A DNA stretch of 64,000 bases. It comes from Cyanoderma ruficeps (Eukaryota; Chordata; Aves; Passeriformes; Timaliidae). A program made the position numbers and the translations under genes. The notes under the pieces are model-generated. The model saw nothing but the letters and a program-made list of their open reading frames with translations. It was not told the origin of the DNA and ran no database searches. Position 1 is the first letter of the stretch. Every line of letters begins with the position of its first letter. Below, piece by piece: positions 26,775 to 39,571 of this stretch. The stretch lies in contig VZDJ01004378.1 in NCBI GenBank assembly GCA_008694505.1, positions 20,538,239-20,602,238 of the forward strand, in the 5' to 3' direction.

Positions 26775-27717
26775 AAGATCTTGAAAAAATACAAAATTTT
26801 CTTAAGAACTCGATTTCTACATGGCAACCAGTTATCTTTGGGGTGCAGCTTTCTTTCATAAGGGAACACTGCTGAAAGGGCTCTAAACAAGCTTCCTTCT
26901 GCATAACCCTAATTGAATTCAAGTATCCCTTGGAGCTGGCATGTGTCCCTGAAAGACAAAAGAAACAAAAAAGAGCATCATGCAGTTAAATTCACCTTGC
27001 TGTATCTCAGCTTCAGTAAGTTGGTGGATGGTATGATCTCAGAGAGGTTTATCTCGCTGCTAAGGGGAATTGTTCAGCTGAGTGAGAGCAGACAGCAAAA
27101 CAAGCAAACAAGCTACCACCAGCAACAGCAACAATGAAAATTGCTGTTTCTAATTACAGACTGAACTGAAAAGGATCAAAATCTACTCTCTGCACCTGAT
27201 GTAGTTGCTTATAAAATCGTATATTCTACACTAACATAATCTGGAGCAGTTTGAAATTTCATTTCTCTTTTTTAGCTCCAAGAGGCACCTTTTTATTGCT
27301 TTATAATGACATGAACATCAAAATGTTCAATATTTTTAGAATTTAAGTAGGAAAATACATTTGCTTGCTGCCTTCCTCTCTCTCCCAGGAGGGCAATGGA
27401 GTACCTGAATATAAATAAGAACACAGCTTTGACCAGTTTTCAGAAGAGAGGGGGAAACGTCCATTACTTAGCAAAGAAATAGGCTTTAAAATTTAAATCT
27501 AGTGTGGAGGCAATAAGAAAAATGACTATGCCAAAAAGATTCCTACAAACACAACCACATCGTCTATTTAATTTTGATTCCCTATTTTATGCTTAGGACT
27601 CTTGAACTGGCCTATTGTATCTTGACAACACCACAAAAATGAACATAACAATTCTTTTGGTTTTAGACACCCTTTAGTTTTCAGGCTGGGTAAGTTTTAT
27701 CAAGGTAACCAGTCTGA

Positions 27718-27783
27718 TAGGATATAAATACATTCTTAATCATGTTGTGATAGATTATAAATGTGGTCTTAATCATGTTGTGA
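27718..27783. repeat. 33-bp tandem duplication
   Basis: The 17-base string TCTTAATCATGTTGTGA occurs at 27734-27750 and again at 27767-27783. The 16 bases before each copy are also related (GATATAAATACAT versus GATTATAAATGTGG). This indicates a diverged two-copy tandem repeat of period 33. Confidence 0.85.
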
Positions 27784-27952
27784 AAATCACTGCAGAAATG
27801 TGCTGGTTGTTTGACCCATTCTCGCCGTGCTTCACAGATCTAACATATTGTATTGGCATGAACACTTTTATAACATCATTTTCACTAGAGGAATTCTGAA
27901 ATTTCAACCTTTCTGGCATATTCTAAACATGCAAAATATTCTTTAAAAGGAC

Positions 27953-27994
27953 AAGACAGCAAGAAGTCTCTCTAAGACAGCAAGAAGTCTCTCT
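27953..27994. repeat. Perfect 21-bp tandem duplication
   Basis: The 21-base unit starting AAGACAGCAAG and ending GTCTCTCT at 27953-27973 is repeated without change at 27974-27994. The perfect identity suggests a recent slippage event, and it may vary in copy number between individuals. Confidence 0.95.
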
Positions 27995-28421
27995 TTACTA
28001 TCTGTCCTTTGGCACATTAGATTTTTATTTTGTTTTGTAACTTGTGTTAGTAGTCGTCTGTGTGATGATTCTTGAAATGAGAAAAAGAATTAAAAGGACA
28101 CCAGTATCAACTCTGAGGCTAGCAAAAGCCCCTTCTCAGCCAGTCCTCAGGTCTGTGCTTCCCATGACTACTCATAACATCAAAGAAGATCCAATTTAAA
28201 TTAAGATGCTCTTGAGACTTTTCCTAATAATTGAATAATTGCATCCATATGTGGGAATAGGAGGAATTTATAGGTAATATTCTATGTTTCATAACAGATA
28301 AGAATGGATGAGACTGTCAACTGTTTTTGTGAAAATAATCCCCCTAAATGTCCATCAGTCAATTAAGAGAATTCCTCAGAAAGTGAAAGTGAACAACTGA
28401 GAGTATAATTGTAACATATTA

Positions 28422-28510
28422 CAGAATTATAGAATGACTTGGTTTGAAAGGCACGTTAAAGATCATCTAATTCCCTGCCATGGGGGTATAGTTTCACTAT
28501 AATTGTCTAG
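28422..28510 (-). repeat. CR1 LINE 3' end, antisense
   Basis: The plus strand reads as the reverse complement of a CR1 terminus: ACAGAATTATAGAATGAC, TTGGTTTGAAAGGCACGTTA, AAGATCATCTAATTCCCTGC and CATGGG. Similarity fades after about 28485, with a weak continuation to 28510. The fragment is very short and heavily 5'-truncated. Confidence 0.75.
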
Positions 28511-31500
28511 TTTTACAGTTTTATGCTACAGATTTTCATTACTGATTCCAAACTGTAGATGAAGTTAAACTGGATAATTCTTAGTGCATTATTAGAGTGT
28601 CTAGATGGTGAAGGGTGGCTTGTGCCAAGTGAGACTTGGAAGTCCTATCAATTTCTTTGCAGTATTGAATGGTTTGCCTAAAAGAAGAAGTTAAAAGCCC
28701 GTGTCAACCCTACATGATAGCACAGAATAAGTGAGGATGTTTTTCTGTTATGGCTGAAAACAACCCCTGCTCTGGGTGCTGTTGGGATTAATGGAGTTTT
28801 GTTGGCTCAGCATGGTGCCTCCATTTGAGACACTGAGATGGGAATTCCACTGAGACTATTATTAGAGCTCTTGTCTTCCCAACGTCTCAAACAAAATCTG
28901 AACCAAACCAGTAGGAAAATACATAACTCACATAAGTCACATTGATTGGCAAGAATTTTTTCTTTTAGACCAAGCCACAAGCCCCATTTTCAAATGTTTT
29001 GTGTTTTCTCAAAGGCAACTGGGTTATCAAAATAAGGTTCTTATTAGTTAAGCTTTGTAACAGCTCAACCAGACAGTTGTATCCGATCAGGATATGAGTT
29101 TCTTCAAAGGACTCGAAAAATGAGCCCAGTGTCCTGATCCCCAGTGTCACATCCTGCAGAATAGAGGTATCCCAGTGGCTTCCTGCAGCAAGTGACAGTA
29201 AATAATTTTTCTGTTCATTACCATATTAAATGGAATAGTGCTTTACTCTCCTGTTCAGAGAAACTTTGCTGGATCGTTCAACATAATTAGTTAAAAACAT
29301 ACTATTTTAGCAGAACATAGCTGACTAATTTCCTAGCTTAGAAGACACAGGTGTGTGAAGATAAAAGCTTTCTCTGAATAAACAAAAAATGTTCCATAGC
29401 TTTTCAAACAACTTCCTTTAAAGGAATCTAGGTAAATGAAGACGGAAGTACCTGTTCAATATTTATTAATTGAAAAGCAGAGAGATTTCTGCTCTGCCTT
29501 GTTTTTGAAACAATGTTAGAAGCTGTCCTACAGTAATTGTATTGAGCCTAATGAATTGTCACTGGAGATGAATTTGGTCCTGGTATCTCTGTTTTCACCT
29601 GCCAGACAAAAAAATGTTTTTAATCTGACTTTACATATTAATCATTCACAGACAAGGAGACAAGTCCTGGAACAATTCTGTCTTCTTTATATGGACTTTC
29701 TAATTCAGCTTGTTGTATAATGAGGTGAAAAGAAAGTCAAGATCACTCAATTTTTGTAAATGACTTTGAATCAGTTCCACAGATTTTATCAAGTTTGCCC
29801 CAAACTCAAGAATTCCTAGCTGGATTAATCATTGTCCGAGAAAATGCTTAACTTTAAAAGCATGGAAAAAGAAAAAACACCTTGGAAATTTGTTAGTTGA
29901 CTTGTGTACAAATGGCTGCTTCAAAAGAAATTTGTATTACTTTTAAATATCTTGAATTCTCTGACTTTCAGATGGGTAGGAAAAGTGCTGTGTTCATGCT
30001 CTGCCTAGACAGATACTCCTGCCAGCACTGAGGGAGTGGCCCTGCAGTGTCTGGGCAAAAAGCCTGGGATGTCTGGGCTGGCAGTGGCCATGAAGGTGCC
30101 CTGGAGGCAAGGCTGTGCTCTCCTCCTGCCTTCCCTCAGACCTGCACCAAAACTTCTGGCACATCCTACAGGCTCCAGCTACCTGTGCCCATATTAGAGG
30201 GAAATACATTGAATTTTAAAAGCAGTCTCTTCTGTTTACATTTACCATGGACTAAGAGTTTTCTTGGAAAATATTTAACTTTCACAGTCTCACGGCTTCC
30301 AAATTCTGTATTGATAGCATGCATCTCCTGGAGAGCTTTAATTTAAGACTAATTCTGCCAGGTAGCCTAATTTGGAAATCAGATTAAAGAGATCTTTAAT
30401 CAGTAACATTTCTCTCATTAATGAAAACTTGTCTCTATCAGATGTATTGACTTGCAGACCTAGTTGAAATTATTTGTTGTTTTGACTTATTCTAAAAAGT
30501 CACATTATATAATACAGATTTCAAGATACTGCCATTTTGAAAGTGTTGTATTTTTGTGATTTCTCTTTTGAAAGAGAGATTGATTTCTCTTCTCTCACCG
30601 TGAATAATTGGTGGGCTGGAGTGAATGAGTCATGAGCTGCATACATCAGGGCTACTTAAGTCAACTTAAAGTCCTTCAAACCTCAGTAGATAATTAGAAA
30701 TGAGAGTATAGGCAGGGTTCTCAAATCCTGATTAGAAGTCACTTAGAATAATTACAGAAAGAATGGATGCAATTTGAAATATTCTCACCCTGGTAGGCTA
30801 ATTCTAGTTGGTGAGTAGAAATCTCCATAAAATATGCTTGAATTTGATAATGTAAAATTTCAGATTATGTGTTTAAAAAAATCATTGCTCAGATATACAA
30901 AAGTAGCCCAAAGAAGACTGAGACAAATGTGAGCAGTAAGTTAGCAGTCAGATAGTGTTTAACATTGAGTGGTATGTTTTCTATTACACTATATAGAATT
31001 GCTATTATTACATTGTCTTTAATAGTGGAAACATTACTTTGATAAACCAGCTATATTTAGGTATAACTGCCCTAAATTTTTATCATTCATGACATTCACT
31101 TGCAAAGCATCCATGTGATTTCATTATGTGAGTCTATTTGCACCCTCATCTCCTTATATTTTAACCTGAATTTTCCCCCATGTATGCAATTATTTCCTCC
31201 TTTTACTTTTCCTGTTTTGATTTCTGCATTTGTGAGACACTGATTGAGAATCACAGCTGTTTGGGAGTGAGGTTAAATATATCTGCTTGGGCCCACTGTA
31301 AAACTTGAGGAATATTTTAGTATTTGGAGACCTCTCATATTTCCCCAAAATCTTCTGAACAGTAATATACACATTCTGGAACACTGCTGTCATCCCAAGA
31401 CAGCCTTCCATAAAGTATTGACCATTAGTGCACTCTCTGTCCTACAGCATCATTTACATGACTCATCAAGAGCCAAGAAGGAGCAGTTGGATTTTTCTGG

Positions 31501-32354
31501 CTGGTACACAACCATCCTTAATGTATTTGCTGAGATTTAAATTCAAAGCCAGGTATTGCAAGGATTTCAGATAATACAGTGTCATCAAAAGCTTTTGTAT
31601 CTTAATTGCAAGCTGTAGTTTAAGCCATATGTATCCTACACCTTTCTACTATGACTGGTTTTTAGGGTTTTTTGTTGATTCCCACCTGCTCTTGCTTAGA
31701 ATTCACATTGCCTTGGGAATAGATTTGCAGCTTTGTCCTGATCTTGTCATTGTGTAGATGGCAGAGAAGTACTGCAACGATATTTTACTTTCATAGTAAA
31801 CCAGTTTTCACTTCTTCTCCAATTCTGTGAGCTATCAGGATATCTAAAGGAAAAAAAAAAACTGAGTAGCTCTTTCTGCCAACAGAAATGAGAGCATTAA
31901 CTTACATTTATGCTCTGGCTGAATTTTATTTTTTTAAATTATATTTTGTTAGGATGGAATGAGAAGAGAACTTCTTCTGGAAAGATATGCATCCTAGTAG
32001 ATCGATGTTCATGATCCTTTCCAAGAGAACTGTGTCTGTCTGATGGATCCACATGCACACCTCGTCACAGCTGTTTCCTCTTCTGCTTTGTGCTGACCTA
32101 TTTTGTTTTTGTGTAACAGGAGACCAGGAAAGGATGGCAGAACTGCATGCAGATGTCCAAAAGTTCCTTAAACATGTTGGAAGGATTTTAAAGTATGTGC
32201 ATTTTGCTGAGCCAGGAACCAAACAGACTCTCAGAAACCTGCAGCCTAAGGATGTCAGAGCACAGTTTTGGATCTTCCATTTGGGGAATATGCCTGTCCA
32301 CAGAAGGTGACTGAAAAGTTGTGGCTTTGAGCTGGTGGCACTCCTTGTATCTGT
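28511..32354. other. Unique AT-rich non-coding stretch
   Basis: No gene or named repeat is seen. A GC-richer patch lies at about 30,000-30,190 with overlapping open frames on both strands (71 and 99 codons), which look like composition effects. The 85-codon plus-strand frame at 32,053-32,310 runs through an acceptor-like TTTTTGTGTAACAG at about 32,107-32,120, but I cannot relate it to any protein. Confidence 0.5.
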
Positions 32355-32512
32355 ATGTTGTCCAGGAAAGTGGAGTCACCATCCCTGGATGAGAAATGAC
32401 TGGACATGGCACTTAGTGTTATGGTAGAGTTGACACGGTGTTTTTTCATCAAAGTTTGCACTTGATCATCTTGGAGGTCTTTTCCAATCTAAATGATTTT
32501 ATGGTTCTGTGA
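32355..32512 (+). repeat. CR1 LINE 3' end, sense
   Basis: Landmarks of a CR1 terminus occur in order on the plus strand: AAGTGGAGTCACCATCCCTG, then GACTGGACATGGCACTTAG, TTGACACGGTG, CTTGATCATCTTGGAGGTC, TTTTCCAATCTAAATGATTT and the terminal TATGGTTCTGTGAT. It is 5'-truncated to about 160 bases and diverged. Confidence 0.85.
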
Positions 32513-34255
32513 TGTGAGAAGCAAGCATTGCTGATCAATTAACTCACTTATGGAGAACTCTTATGAAGAGTCAGTCACATGAAGGAATACATTAGAAGAA
32601 AGTGTTAATTCTTTATTTAGGGCTTGTTTAGGCTTAGATAGGTTTACAATAATTTTTATAATTAAATCAAAATTACAAGAACAGAAAAAGATGCTAATTT
32701 CAAGATATTTCACCCAGCACTTCGAGCCACGCATAAAAAAGTTTTAATTCATATATCTTGTTGATCTCAATAGAGGAAAAAACAGCGCTGCAAATTTCCT
32801 TAGCTGAATGAGGAAAGGTTACTTTTTAGGGAAACAAAGTAGAAATGTGTGTGTTTAGTGGCAGATTGTGCTGGCTATATATATTTATGGACCTTTTTAT
32901 CACTGAAGAACTTTTCTTGTCCTTGAAAATATAGATGCTCAAAAATTCTTTGTAGAGTGTTTCATAAAAGACAGTGGTCAAACACGAGTGATAATGGAGG
33001 TGCTGAAGCTCACGGCAATATTTATTTTATCTTTTAAAAAAGATATTTAGTTTCAGTTAATCTCTAAGTTCTTTCCTCATTTCAGATGACTGAAAAAAAT
33101 AGGGGAAGATAAACTATGTATCAAGTTATGACTGTTTTTTAAAATCAGGTAGAAATTTGTGAAATTGTCAGAATATTCTGACCATTTATTCTGCCTGCTA
33201 TCTTAGTTTGAAAATCTCAGGATGAAATATCTCTTTTTCCTTTATTATCTAAGGCTGTCTACTTCTAGGCAATTCATGTTGATCTTGCTTATAGTAGGAT
33301 GACATGACAGAAAGTATTTTCATTCTTGATTTGTTACCGAAACAAGTTTGAATTTCTTTTTAAAGACAGATAATAAACATGCACAAAAATGCATGTTCAT
33401 TCCAATGAAATATTGAGATCAAATTGTGAGATTTAATTTATTTTTGTCTTCCCTCAGCTTGATGGGTATAGTAAGTACTAAAGTGATCCTTCATAGAGTA
33501 CAGCACCTCAGTTTAATGGGCATATGGCATAAGGTCAGCTTTGGAAAATTGTCATTCTTACATTCCATCTTTGCCCAAACATTGTTATTGAATTTTATAA
33601 ACACTAATTTAGAGTTTTTAATACAGAATGTCAGGAATATATCAGAGGAAGGCTTGTTGATGAAGCTTTTGTGTAGGATAGATTATAGCTGAGAATCCTC
33701 AAATATCACTTCTTGCAAAGCCAGCTTTTAAACTAAACCCCACAGTGTAGGCTAGACTATGCAATTCCCAGTGGAGCAATAATGAGACAGAGAGGGAAAA
33801 AGGTGCCTGTTCCACTCTGTGCCCAGCTTCTGCCTCTGACCCTCCTTTTAGTGCCTCACATAGACTGTACCTGGCTTACTTTCAAGCCTTTACACAAATA
33901 TGTTATTTCCTGCAAAAGGCTTCAGTCTTGCTGACTCCACTGTAGATTCCTAACACCAATTCACACCTATAACACCCAACAAACTGGACATGATGCTTAT
34001 TGGGTGACTTCAGTTGTTCCTGCAAGCCAGGAGGACACCATCAGAGAGTGGCCAGTGTAACTCCACACAAAATGCACTTAAATGTCTTCAGCTGCAGTCT
34101 GGGAACATGTTTGGTGGTAAAGTGAGAAGCGGTACAAGGAGACACCTAACCTTTTCTGATATCTGTTCCTGTCAGGGAATTTATTCCGTCTGGAAACAGA
34201 AACTGTTTCCACTTCACAAGGTACTTCTGGAGCTTTTCACATGACCAAGAGAAGG
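32513..34255. other. Unique AT-rich non-coding stretch
   Basis: I see nothing specific. It ends at the target-site duplication of the solo LTR. Confidence 0.55.
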
Positions 34256-34261
34256 TACAAC
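34256..34261. repeat. Target-site duplication, left (TACAAC)
   Basis: TACAAC immediately precedes the TG of the LTR and is repeated exactly at 34656-34661 after its CA. A 6-bp duplication is typical of class II (beta-/alpha-like) endogenous retroviruses. Confidence 0.85.
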
Positions 34262-34655
34262 TGTCGCCCTGATGTTTTTAGCTTTCTGCCTCTGTGCAGA
34301 AGTTTTCTCATGTTGCCTTCTGATAACAAAGTGTATCCTTAGAATGTTTGCATTCTTCTCCTCTGAGAGAAGAATTGAGTAATGGCGCTGTCCACCAAAC
34401 AGGTTAAGAGGTAGCGACCTTTGTAACCAATCCCTTGACCTCTGTACATATGTATAAATAATGAAGTCAAATAAAAATGTAAGAATAAAAGAGAGAGACT
34501 TCTTTCCCTTCACTGCTACTGTGTCTGCCTGCTCTCTGCCTGTCCCTAAAAGGGGACACACCCAGCCTTCGGCTAGCGACAAAGTGGTGCCCTCTCTGAG
34601 GAGCACCACAGCAGTCAAACCACAAGTGGTGACCCCAAGATGTGCCCGAACGACA
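34262..34655 (+). mobile_element. Solo LTR, endogenous retrovirus, copy A
   Basis: This 394-bp element begins TGTCG and ends CGACA, a 5-bp perfect inverted terminus, and is flanked by TACAAC on both sides. It is related along most of its length to the LTRs at 45,918-46,221 and 51,761-52,060. Shared blocks include TTAGAATGTTTGCATTCTTC and CCAATCCCTTGACCTCTGTA. A TATA box (TATAAATA, 34453-34460) lies just upstream of two AATAAA signals (34470-34475 and 34484-34489), so the R region would be short. That spacing and the 6-bp duplication point to a class II retrovirus. The other copies end at a point matching 34581, so this one has about 74 additional 3' bases. No gag, pol or env remains follow. 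An alternative reading is an LTR ending at 34581 followed by leader sequence, but the perfect flanking duplication favours the longer end. Confidence 0.85.
34453..34489 (+). promoter_or_regulatory. LTR TATA box and poly(A) signals
   Basis: TATAAATA at 34453-34460 is followed by AATAAA at 34470-34475 and 34484-34489. The same order and spacing recur in copy B on the minus strand, which supports these as the ancestral promoter and polyadenylation signals of the retroviral LTR. Confidence 0.65.
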
Positions 34656-34661
34656 TACAAC
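34656..34661. repeat. Target-site duplication, right (TACAAC)
   Basis: Exact repeat of 34256-34261, immediately after the terminal CA of the LTR. Confidence 0.85.
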
Positions 34662-35862
34662 TGCTAAGCTGAGCTGTTCAGCTGGGGCCAGCTCAGCAGC
34701 CACAACTGCTAGCTTCTGCAGAGCCTTCTTTTGGACAAGGTGTGACACTATCCTGTGCGTGCCAGGCCAGAGCAGCTCTCCATGCACAAGAAGAGAGCTC
34801 CAGCACAGGGGTTTCAGACCTGCTTCTCCACAGGGCTGTTTGTCCTCTGCCCTGCTGCTGCTCATGCGTCTCCCTCTGTCCACATATTGTTTTTCCACTC
34901 TGATGCTTGCAAAGGACCTTGCAAAAATGTGGCTCTTTTCCTTGAGGTCTGGGTAAGTACATTTGAAGGAGTCTTTCTTCCTCCACTTTTGAGTCCTGGG
35001 ACCCTAATCTACACCCATGTAATTTCATTTCTGACTTATTTAAACATGACCTGTACTTGTTGGCTGAAATGAAAGTTTTGATCCGAGACAAGGGGTGGAC
35101 ATGTTTTGAATGTCATGTATTGCCAGCAGAGATCACCACCTATAAAGAGTCCTTCACATTGCAGCCCCCCATGGCAATAAATGGTCTAATACAGGAAAGC
35201 TACATTAAAAAAATTCTGAGAAACTGAAAAGTCCTATTCTCTATGCACAAGGTTGGATTTTAATATATGCTTAGGTATCTATTAAAATTAATGAAATGTC
35301 AGTTTGAGGGGTGGAAATATATTTTTAGATAATATTTTAATGTGAGCGAATGAAGATAAAGTACATCCCATGTAGTCAGATAAATAGAAAAGTCTGATGC
35401 ACTTTCTTGCCAAGCTTACATGCAAATAATTGCATTGAAGTGGAGCAGTATTTACACCAGCTGAGAATTAATACCATGTTTAGCAGGTTGCATGGGAAAA
35501 TGGATACTCTGCTTCACCTCTGAGATGTATTCTTATTTCCATAAGGGTCAAAATTATTAGGAATTACTGAAAGAGATTTCAGCACCTTCGGTTAGGTACA
35601 GTGAGATGATAGTGTGATAATGGAAATCAAACAATATGAGTTGAAAGTAGCTGTAATCTTCATGCCTGTTAACAGTTGTAAAATCACTGACATTAACTGT
35701 AATATCATTCAGGATGGAGTTTAAGGCATTGGTGGGCAGATGGAGGAAAGGGGAATTAAATCATATTTTCTTTGGAAAACTGTGTATAATCCTTTGCTTT
35801 GTCTTTCATGCCTGTTCTCACACTAAAAAGAAATCTCAACCTTTTTATTATGATTATTAGTT

Positions 35863-35909
35863 GTAGCAGTAGTAGTAGTAGTAGCAGAAGTAGTAGCTGT
35901 AGTAGCAGC
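35863..35909. repeat. GTA/GCA trinucleotide microsatellite
   Basis: About 15 imperfect triplets, mostly AGT/GTA with AGC and AGA variants. On the plus strand it creates a short poly-Ser frame without meaning. Confidence 0.92.
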
Positions 35910-38900
35910 CACCAGTTTCAACTAAATTTGGCAGAAAAACTGAAGCTCTCAGAATTATTTAACTTTGTCAAGTCTCATGGAGCTGTGACACTGTTGCAGT
36001 AGGCCCAGTAAATAAAATCAAGTGTTAGCTCACCCAGCAATGGTTGGTCTCATAAACAGCCTCCATATGCTTTGGTAATTCTTGTACCTTCTAACACAAC
36101 GATCACCCACAGGGCACTGACCTTTAGGAAGACATTCGGTTTGGTGACTGTTGAACTAGTTTTTTAGTTCACAGGGGATGTTGCTTAAAAATTTAATCCT
36201 CAACTATCAATAGAAATATTGTATTTTTGCAATATCTTGTGAAATGGCTGGGTGTTTATTTGATTTGCTTTGATTTTAAATCAACAGTGTATTCGTGAGT
36301 GACTGGTTGAACGATATGCACAACACTTCCATTCTTTCCTAACAGAGGACAGTGAGTTTTCACCTATTTCTTTTCCGTCTGAAGCTGTAACTTGTGGTTA
36401 TAATTCTATTTCAAGTATTAATATACAGAGCTATTTCCATGAAATTCAGCATTAGGAGTGGCAGGGAAAGAAATGGTGAAGAATGCAAGATGTTAATCAA
36501 AACTCTTGCTAAGCAGGGTTAGTCTGTAACAGTCTCCAAAATCTGGTCATTGAACTTTAAAGGTTGTGTACGCTTCAGTAGGCAAAAGCTGTGCTTCAGC
36601 AAACCTTAGACTCTAAGTGGCACTAATGCTAAATGCACATTGCCCACTTCCATAAAAAGAGCAGCAAAAAACCCCTCAGATCACACTTACTTAAGGATTT
36701 AGGGAAAAAAGCGACTTGTGGGTGGATGAGATTTAAGCATCATATAAATAAGTGTTCTGAGGAAACTTGAATCTCTTTAAGAAATGGACTTGACACAGAG
36801 AAAGCAATACGTCTTAAACCAACAAGGGACCCCATTGCAATATCTCATTGATAAGGCATTGTGGCTTTACAATATCTTTATTTTTAGGGATTTTCTATGA
36901 TGGCTCAGGTACATTAATGTCAATTACTTGAGTATCATTTTCTTTTTTATGTCTCAGAGGAATTGACTCACGATGATAATTAAATACATTTACCCAAGGA
37001 AAAAAAATGTAGGTAAAAATGGTATTATGTTCCAGGTACGTTAAATATTACCCAGTTTTAATAGGAATGCATTTAGCAGCACAGGAACCTTATTTACTAC
37101 GAAGTGTAAGAAGATCTGCAGGTACAGCATTCAGGATTCTTGACAATATCAAGCAATCGTACTTGTAAATGAAGTTACTTTTCTTCTCAGTCTTCTTTAC
37201 AAGAAGCACTTTTCAAGAGATGCTGTTTTGATGTTTATTTAAGCAGTTATAAAACAAAGCCTCAGGTTGCGGAATCATATGCATATCACTGGCTTTTTCT
37301 TCAAATTGACTAATTTCTTCAATTTTCAACGAGTCTTAGATAGTTTGTAGTTAGCTGGCCATGTTAAAGATTTAAGCTCTCAGTTAATGTTTGCCATTTT
37401 CAAGGGAAGATAGTTTGCTACATCTTGCTCTCCTGCAGACTCTGTGTACCTCCTTTCTCCTGACAAATGGACCTAGTGCTGTACTATGGTTTCAGCCCTG
37501 CTGCCCACTGCTTTATTTTCAGATAAACAGAAGCAATTTACCTAGTGGCCAGAAAATGTACACCATTCAGCTTTGTCAGAAAGAAGATATGACAGTCGAA
37601 AGAATTGCAGTGGCTACAGAAGTAAATGCTGTCTTTGGCCATGTGAATTCACAAATCTCTTTTCTGTGCTTGTTTTTTGATAAGTTTAGCACAGTTCAGA
37701 CCCTGTATCTGATGTGGGGCCATAAGACTATTCCTGCAGTGTTTAGCTGTTAGCGCTTTGTTAGAAATTCACTTACAGTTTCTGTTAGTTAGCGTCTTTC
37801 TTTCACGTCTATTCTGCTGGAAACCCTGAGGCGTAGGCCTAAGGCAAAATAATCATGCTATTCTTGCTGGAATCGGAACACTGAGAATCTCCCAAGTGAA
37901 GACAGTTTCCCCTTCCTTCCTTTTTTATCTTTAGGTTCTGTTCTTTTGTCCAGTATAGTACCACATAGGTAAATTGTGGCACATAACTATTATTCAGGTG
38001 AAACGCCTCCCGCCTTTCTGCATTGTTTTTTCCTATTCTTTTTGGTTTATTTCTTCCATTCATTTTGTTTCTTTCTTTAAATCTTCCTTAAGAGGCTTTC
38101 AGAAATCCATTTAGTTTGACTCAGTTCGAAATATAAATAGCAGGCAGATCACTGTCCCAAATATCATCTGTGTGACTCTCTTTAGCACTTAAACAGCATC
38201 CGGTATGTGCCTGGCACCGGCACAGAGAGGAGTCTCTGCAGACTAAGCTGATTTAGACGCACGTCATGAGACCAGCATGTCAGTAATTGCCAGTTTACAC
38301 ACTGAAGAGCTCCTATCTGGTACTGAAGCAGAAAATTTTGTGATAAATTACCATGGAGTGGGTCTTAATATAGGTCATGGATATTTTTACTGTGTTACAA
38401 GTTAACTCCTTAATGACTCCTGCAGCAACACATTTGTCTGGCTGTACCCAAAGATCAGAATTTCCCAGAGGGAGAGGTCTGTATCACTGTTAAAGTACCT
38501 GTGGTATCTACCAGACCTTTCATGTAAAGATTTTTAAGAAGAAATGGACCAGTTTAATTACTGTGGGTTTAGCACTTTTCACCTCTGTTTCTGCTTTATG
38601 GCATGTCTTACTTTACCAAAAATACTACCTGGAGGATAACCTGTGGACTCTTATCTCGCTTATGCTTCTGCATGGTTCAAGACAAGGTCACCACCTGTCT
38701 TGGAGTTGTAAATCCTGGCCTTAAAACATGCAAGCTCAACCTGTATGTGTCAGTATTTCATTTATCCATGCAGATATGGAAAGATAATATGCAGGACTGA
38801 TAGCATTCAGGAGGTATTTTTATCAAAAATAAATGGTTGGAAATACCACTGACAAATTTTACAACCAGGTAAAATTTCCATCAAATGTCTGCTTCAGCAA

Positions 38901-39550
38901 GAGATTTAAATTTTAAGAATTCTCCAACAATGTTTTCCAACAATGTAATAATGTCTTAGACTTCTTTATTTAATTTAATTATACTGCATGATCCATATAA
39001 CAAAATCACATGTGGAAAAAGTTCTACTTTTTTATATCTTTGAGTAGGAGTGTCTATTTTGGTATTATGCTACTGAGGAAAACCACCTGTCTTTAAGTGA
39101 AATTTTTGAACTGGTGAAGATATCCCCATTAATATGGTTTGATTCGATTAAACTTCGGATTAAAGAAGAAAAATAAATTGCTTGTTTCAAGAGAGGCTTG
39201 AAAAATATAATTTTTATGTTCCCTTCTGATATCAGCAAGCCATGTTCAGCTGCCTAAAACACTGTAGGAGTCAAGTTTGAGTTTTGCCCTCAGCTGTCTG
39301 GAATAAACAGACTGAAGACCCGTGAGTACAGGAAGGGTGAGATAGGACATGGAGGCACAATGCTGCAAAACTGGAAGCTGTTCACTTTCACGAGTTTGGT
39401 CCAATTAGCTCTTCATTTTTCAGTGTAGCAGATACATTTGCTCTCAATTTTCTGATGGTCACACTAAAGTACTTGCATGAAGATTTATTATGGTGGTGAA
39501 AAAAAAGGTGACTTTCTTTCCAAAACAGATCCACAGGTAAAATGAGCACT

Positions 39551-39571
39551 AAATTTTAAATTTTAAATTTT
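39551..39571. repeat. Three copies of AAATTTT
   Basis: Three perfect 7-base units in tandem in AT-rich DNA. Confidence 0.95.

Larger units (their letters stand above)
24201..28421. other. Unique AT-rich non-coding stretch
   Basis: No gene is supportable. The stretch contains a short (AC)n run at 26753-26774 and two tandem duplications near 27.7-28.0 kb, listed separately. Confidence 0.55.

Noticed and set aside
32053..32310. Possible exon after an acceptor-like TTTTTGTGTAACAG
   Set aside because: The frame begins before the acceptor, no donor or homologous protein is recognised, and it is close to a CR1 fragment.
34627..34644. Functional tRNA-Trp primer-binding site followed by a provirus
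   Set aside because: The motif lies inside the TACAAC-flanked element, matches the tRNA end only in its first ten bases, and no retroviral coding sequence follows.
34214..35091. Cluster of 104-148-codon frames on both strands
   Set aside because: They run across the solo LTR boundary and adjoining GC-rich DNA, overlap one another in opposite directions and show no retroviral or cellular family features.
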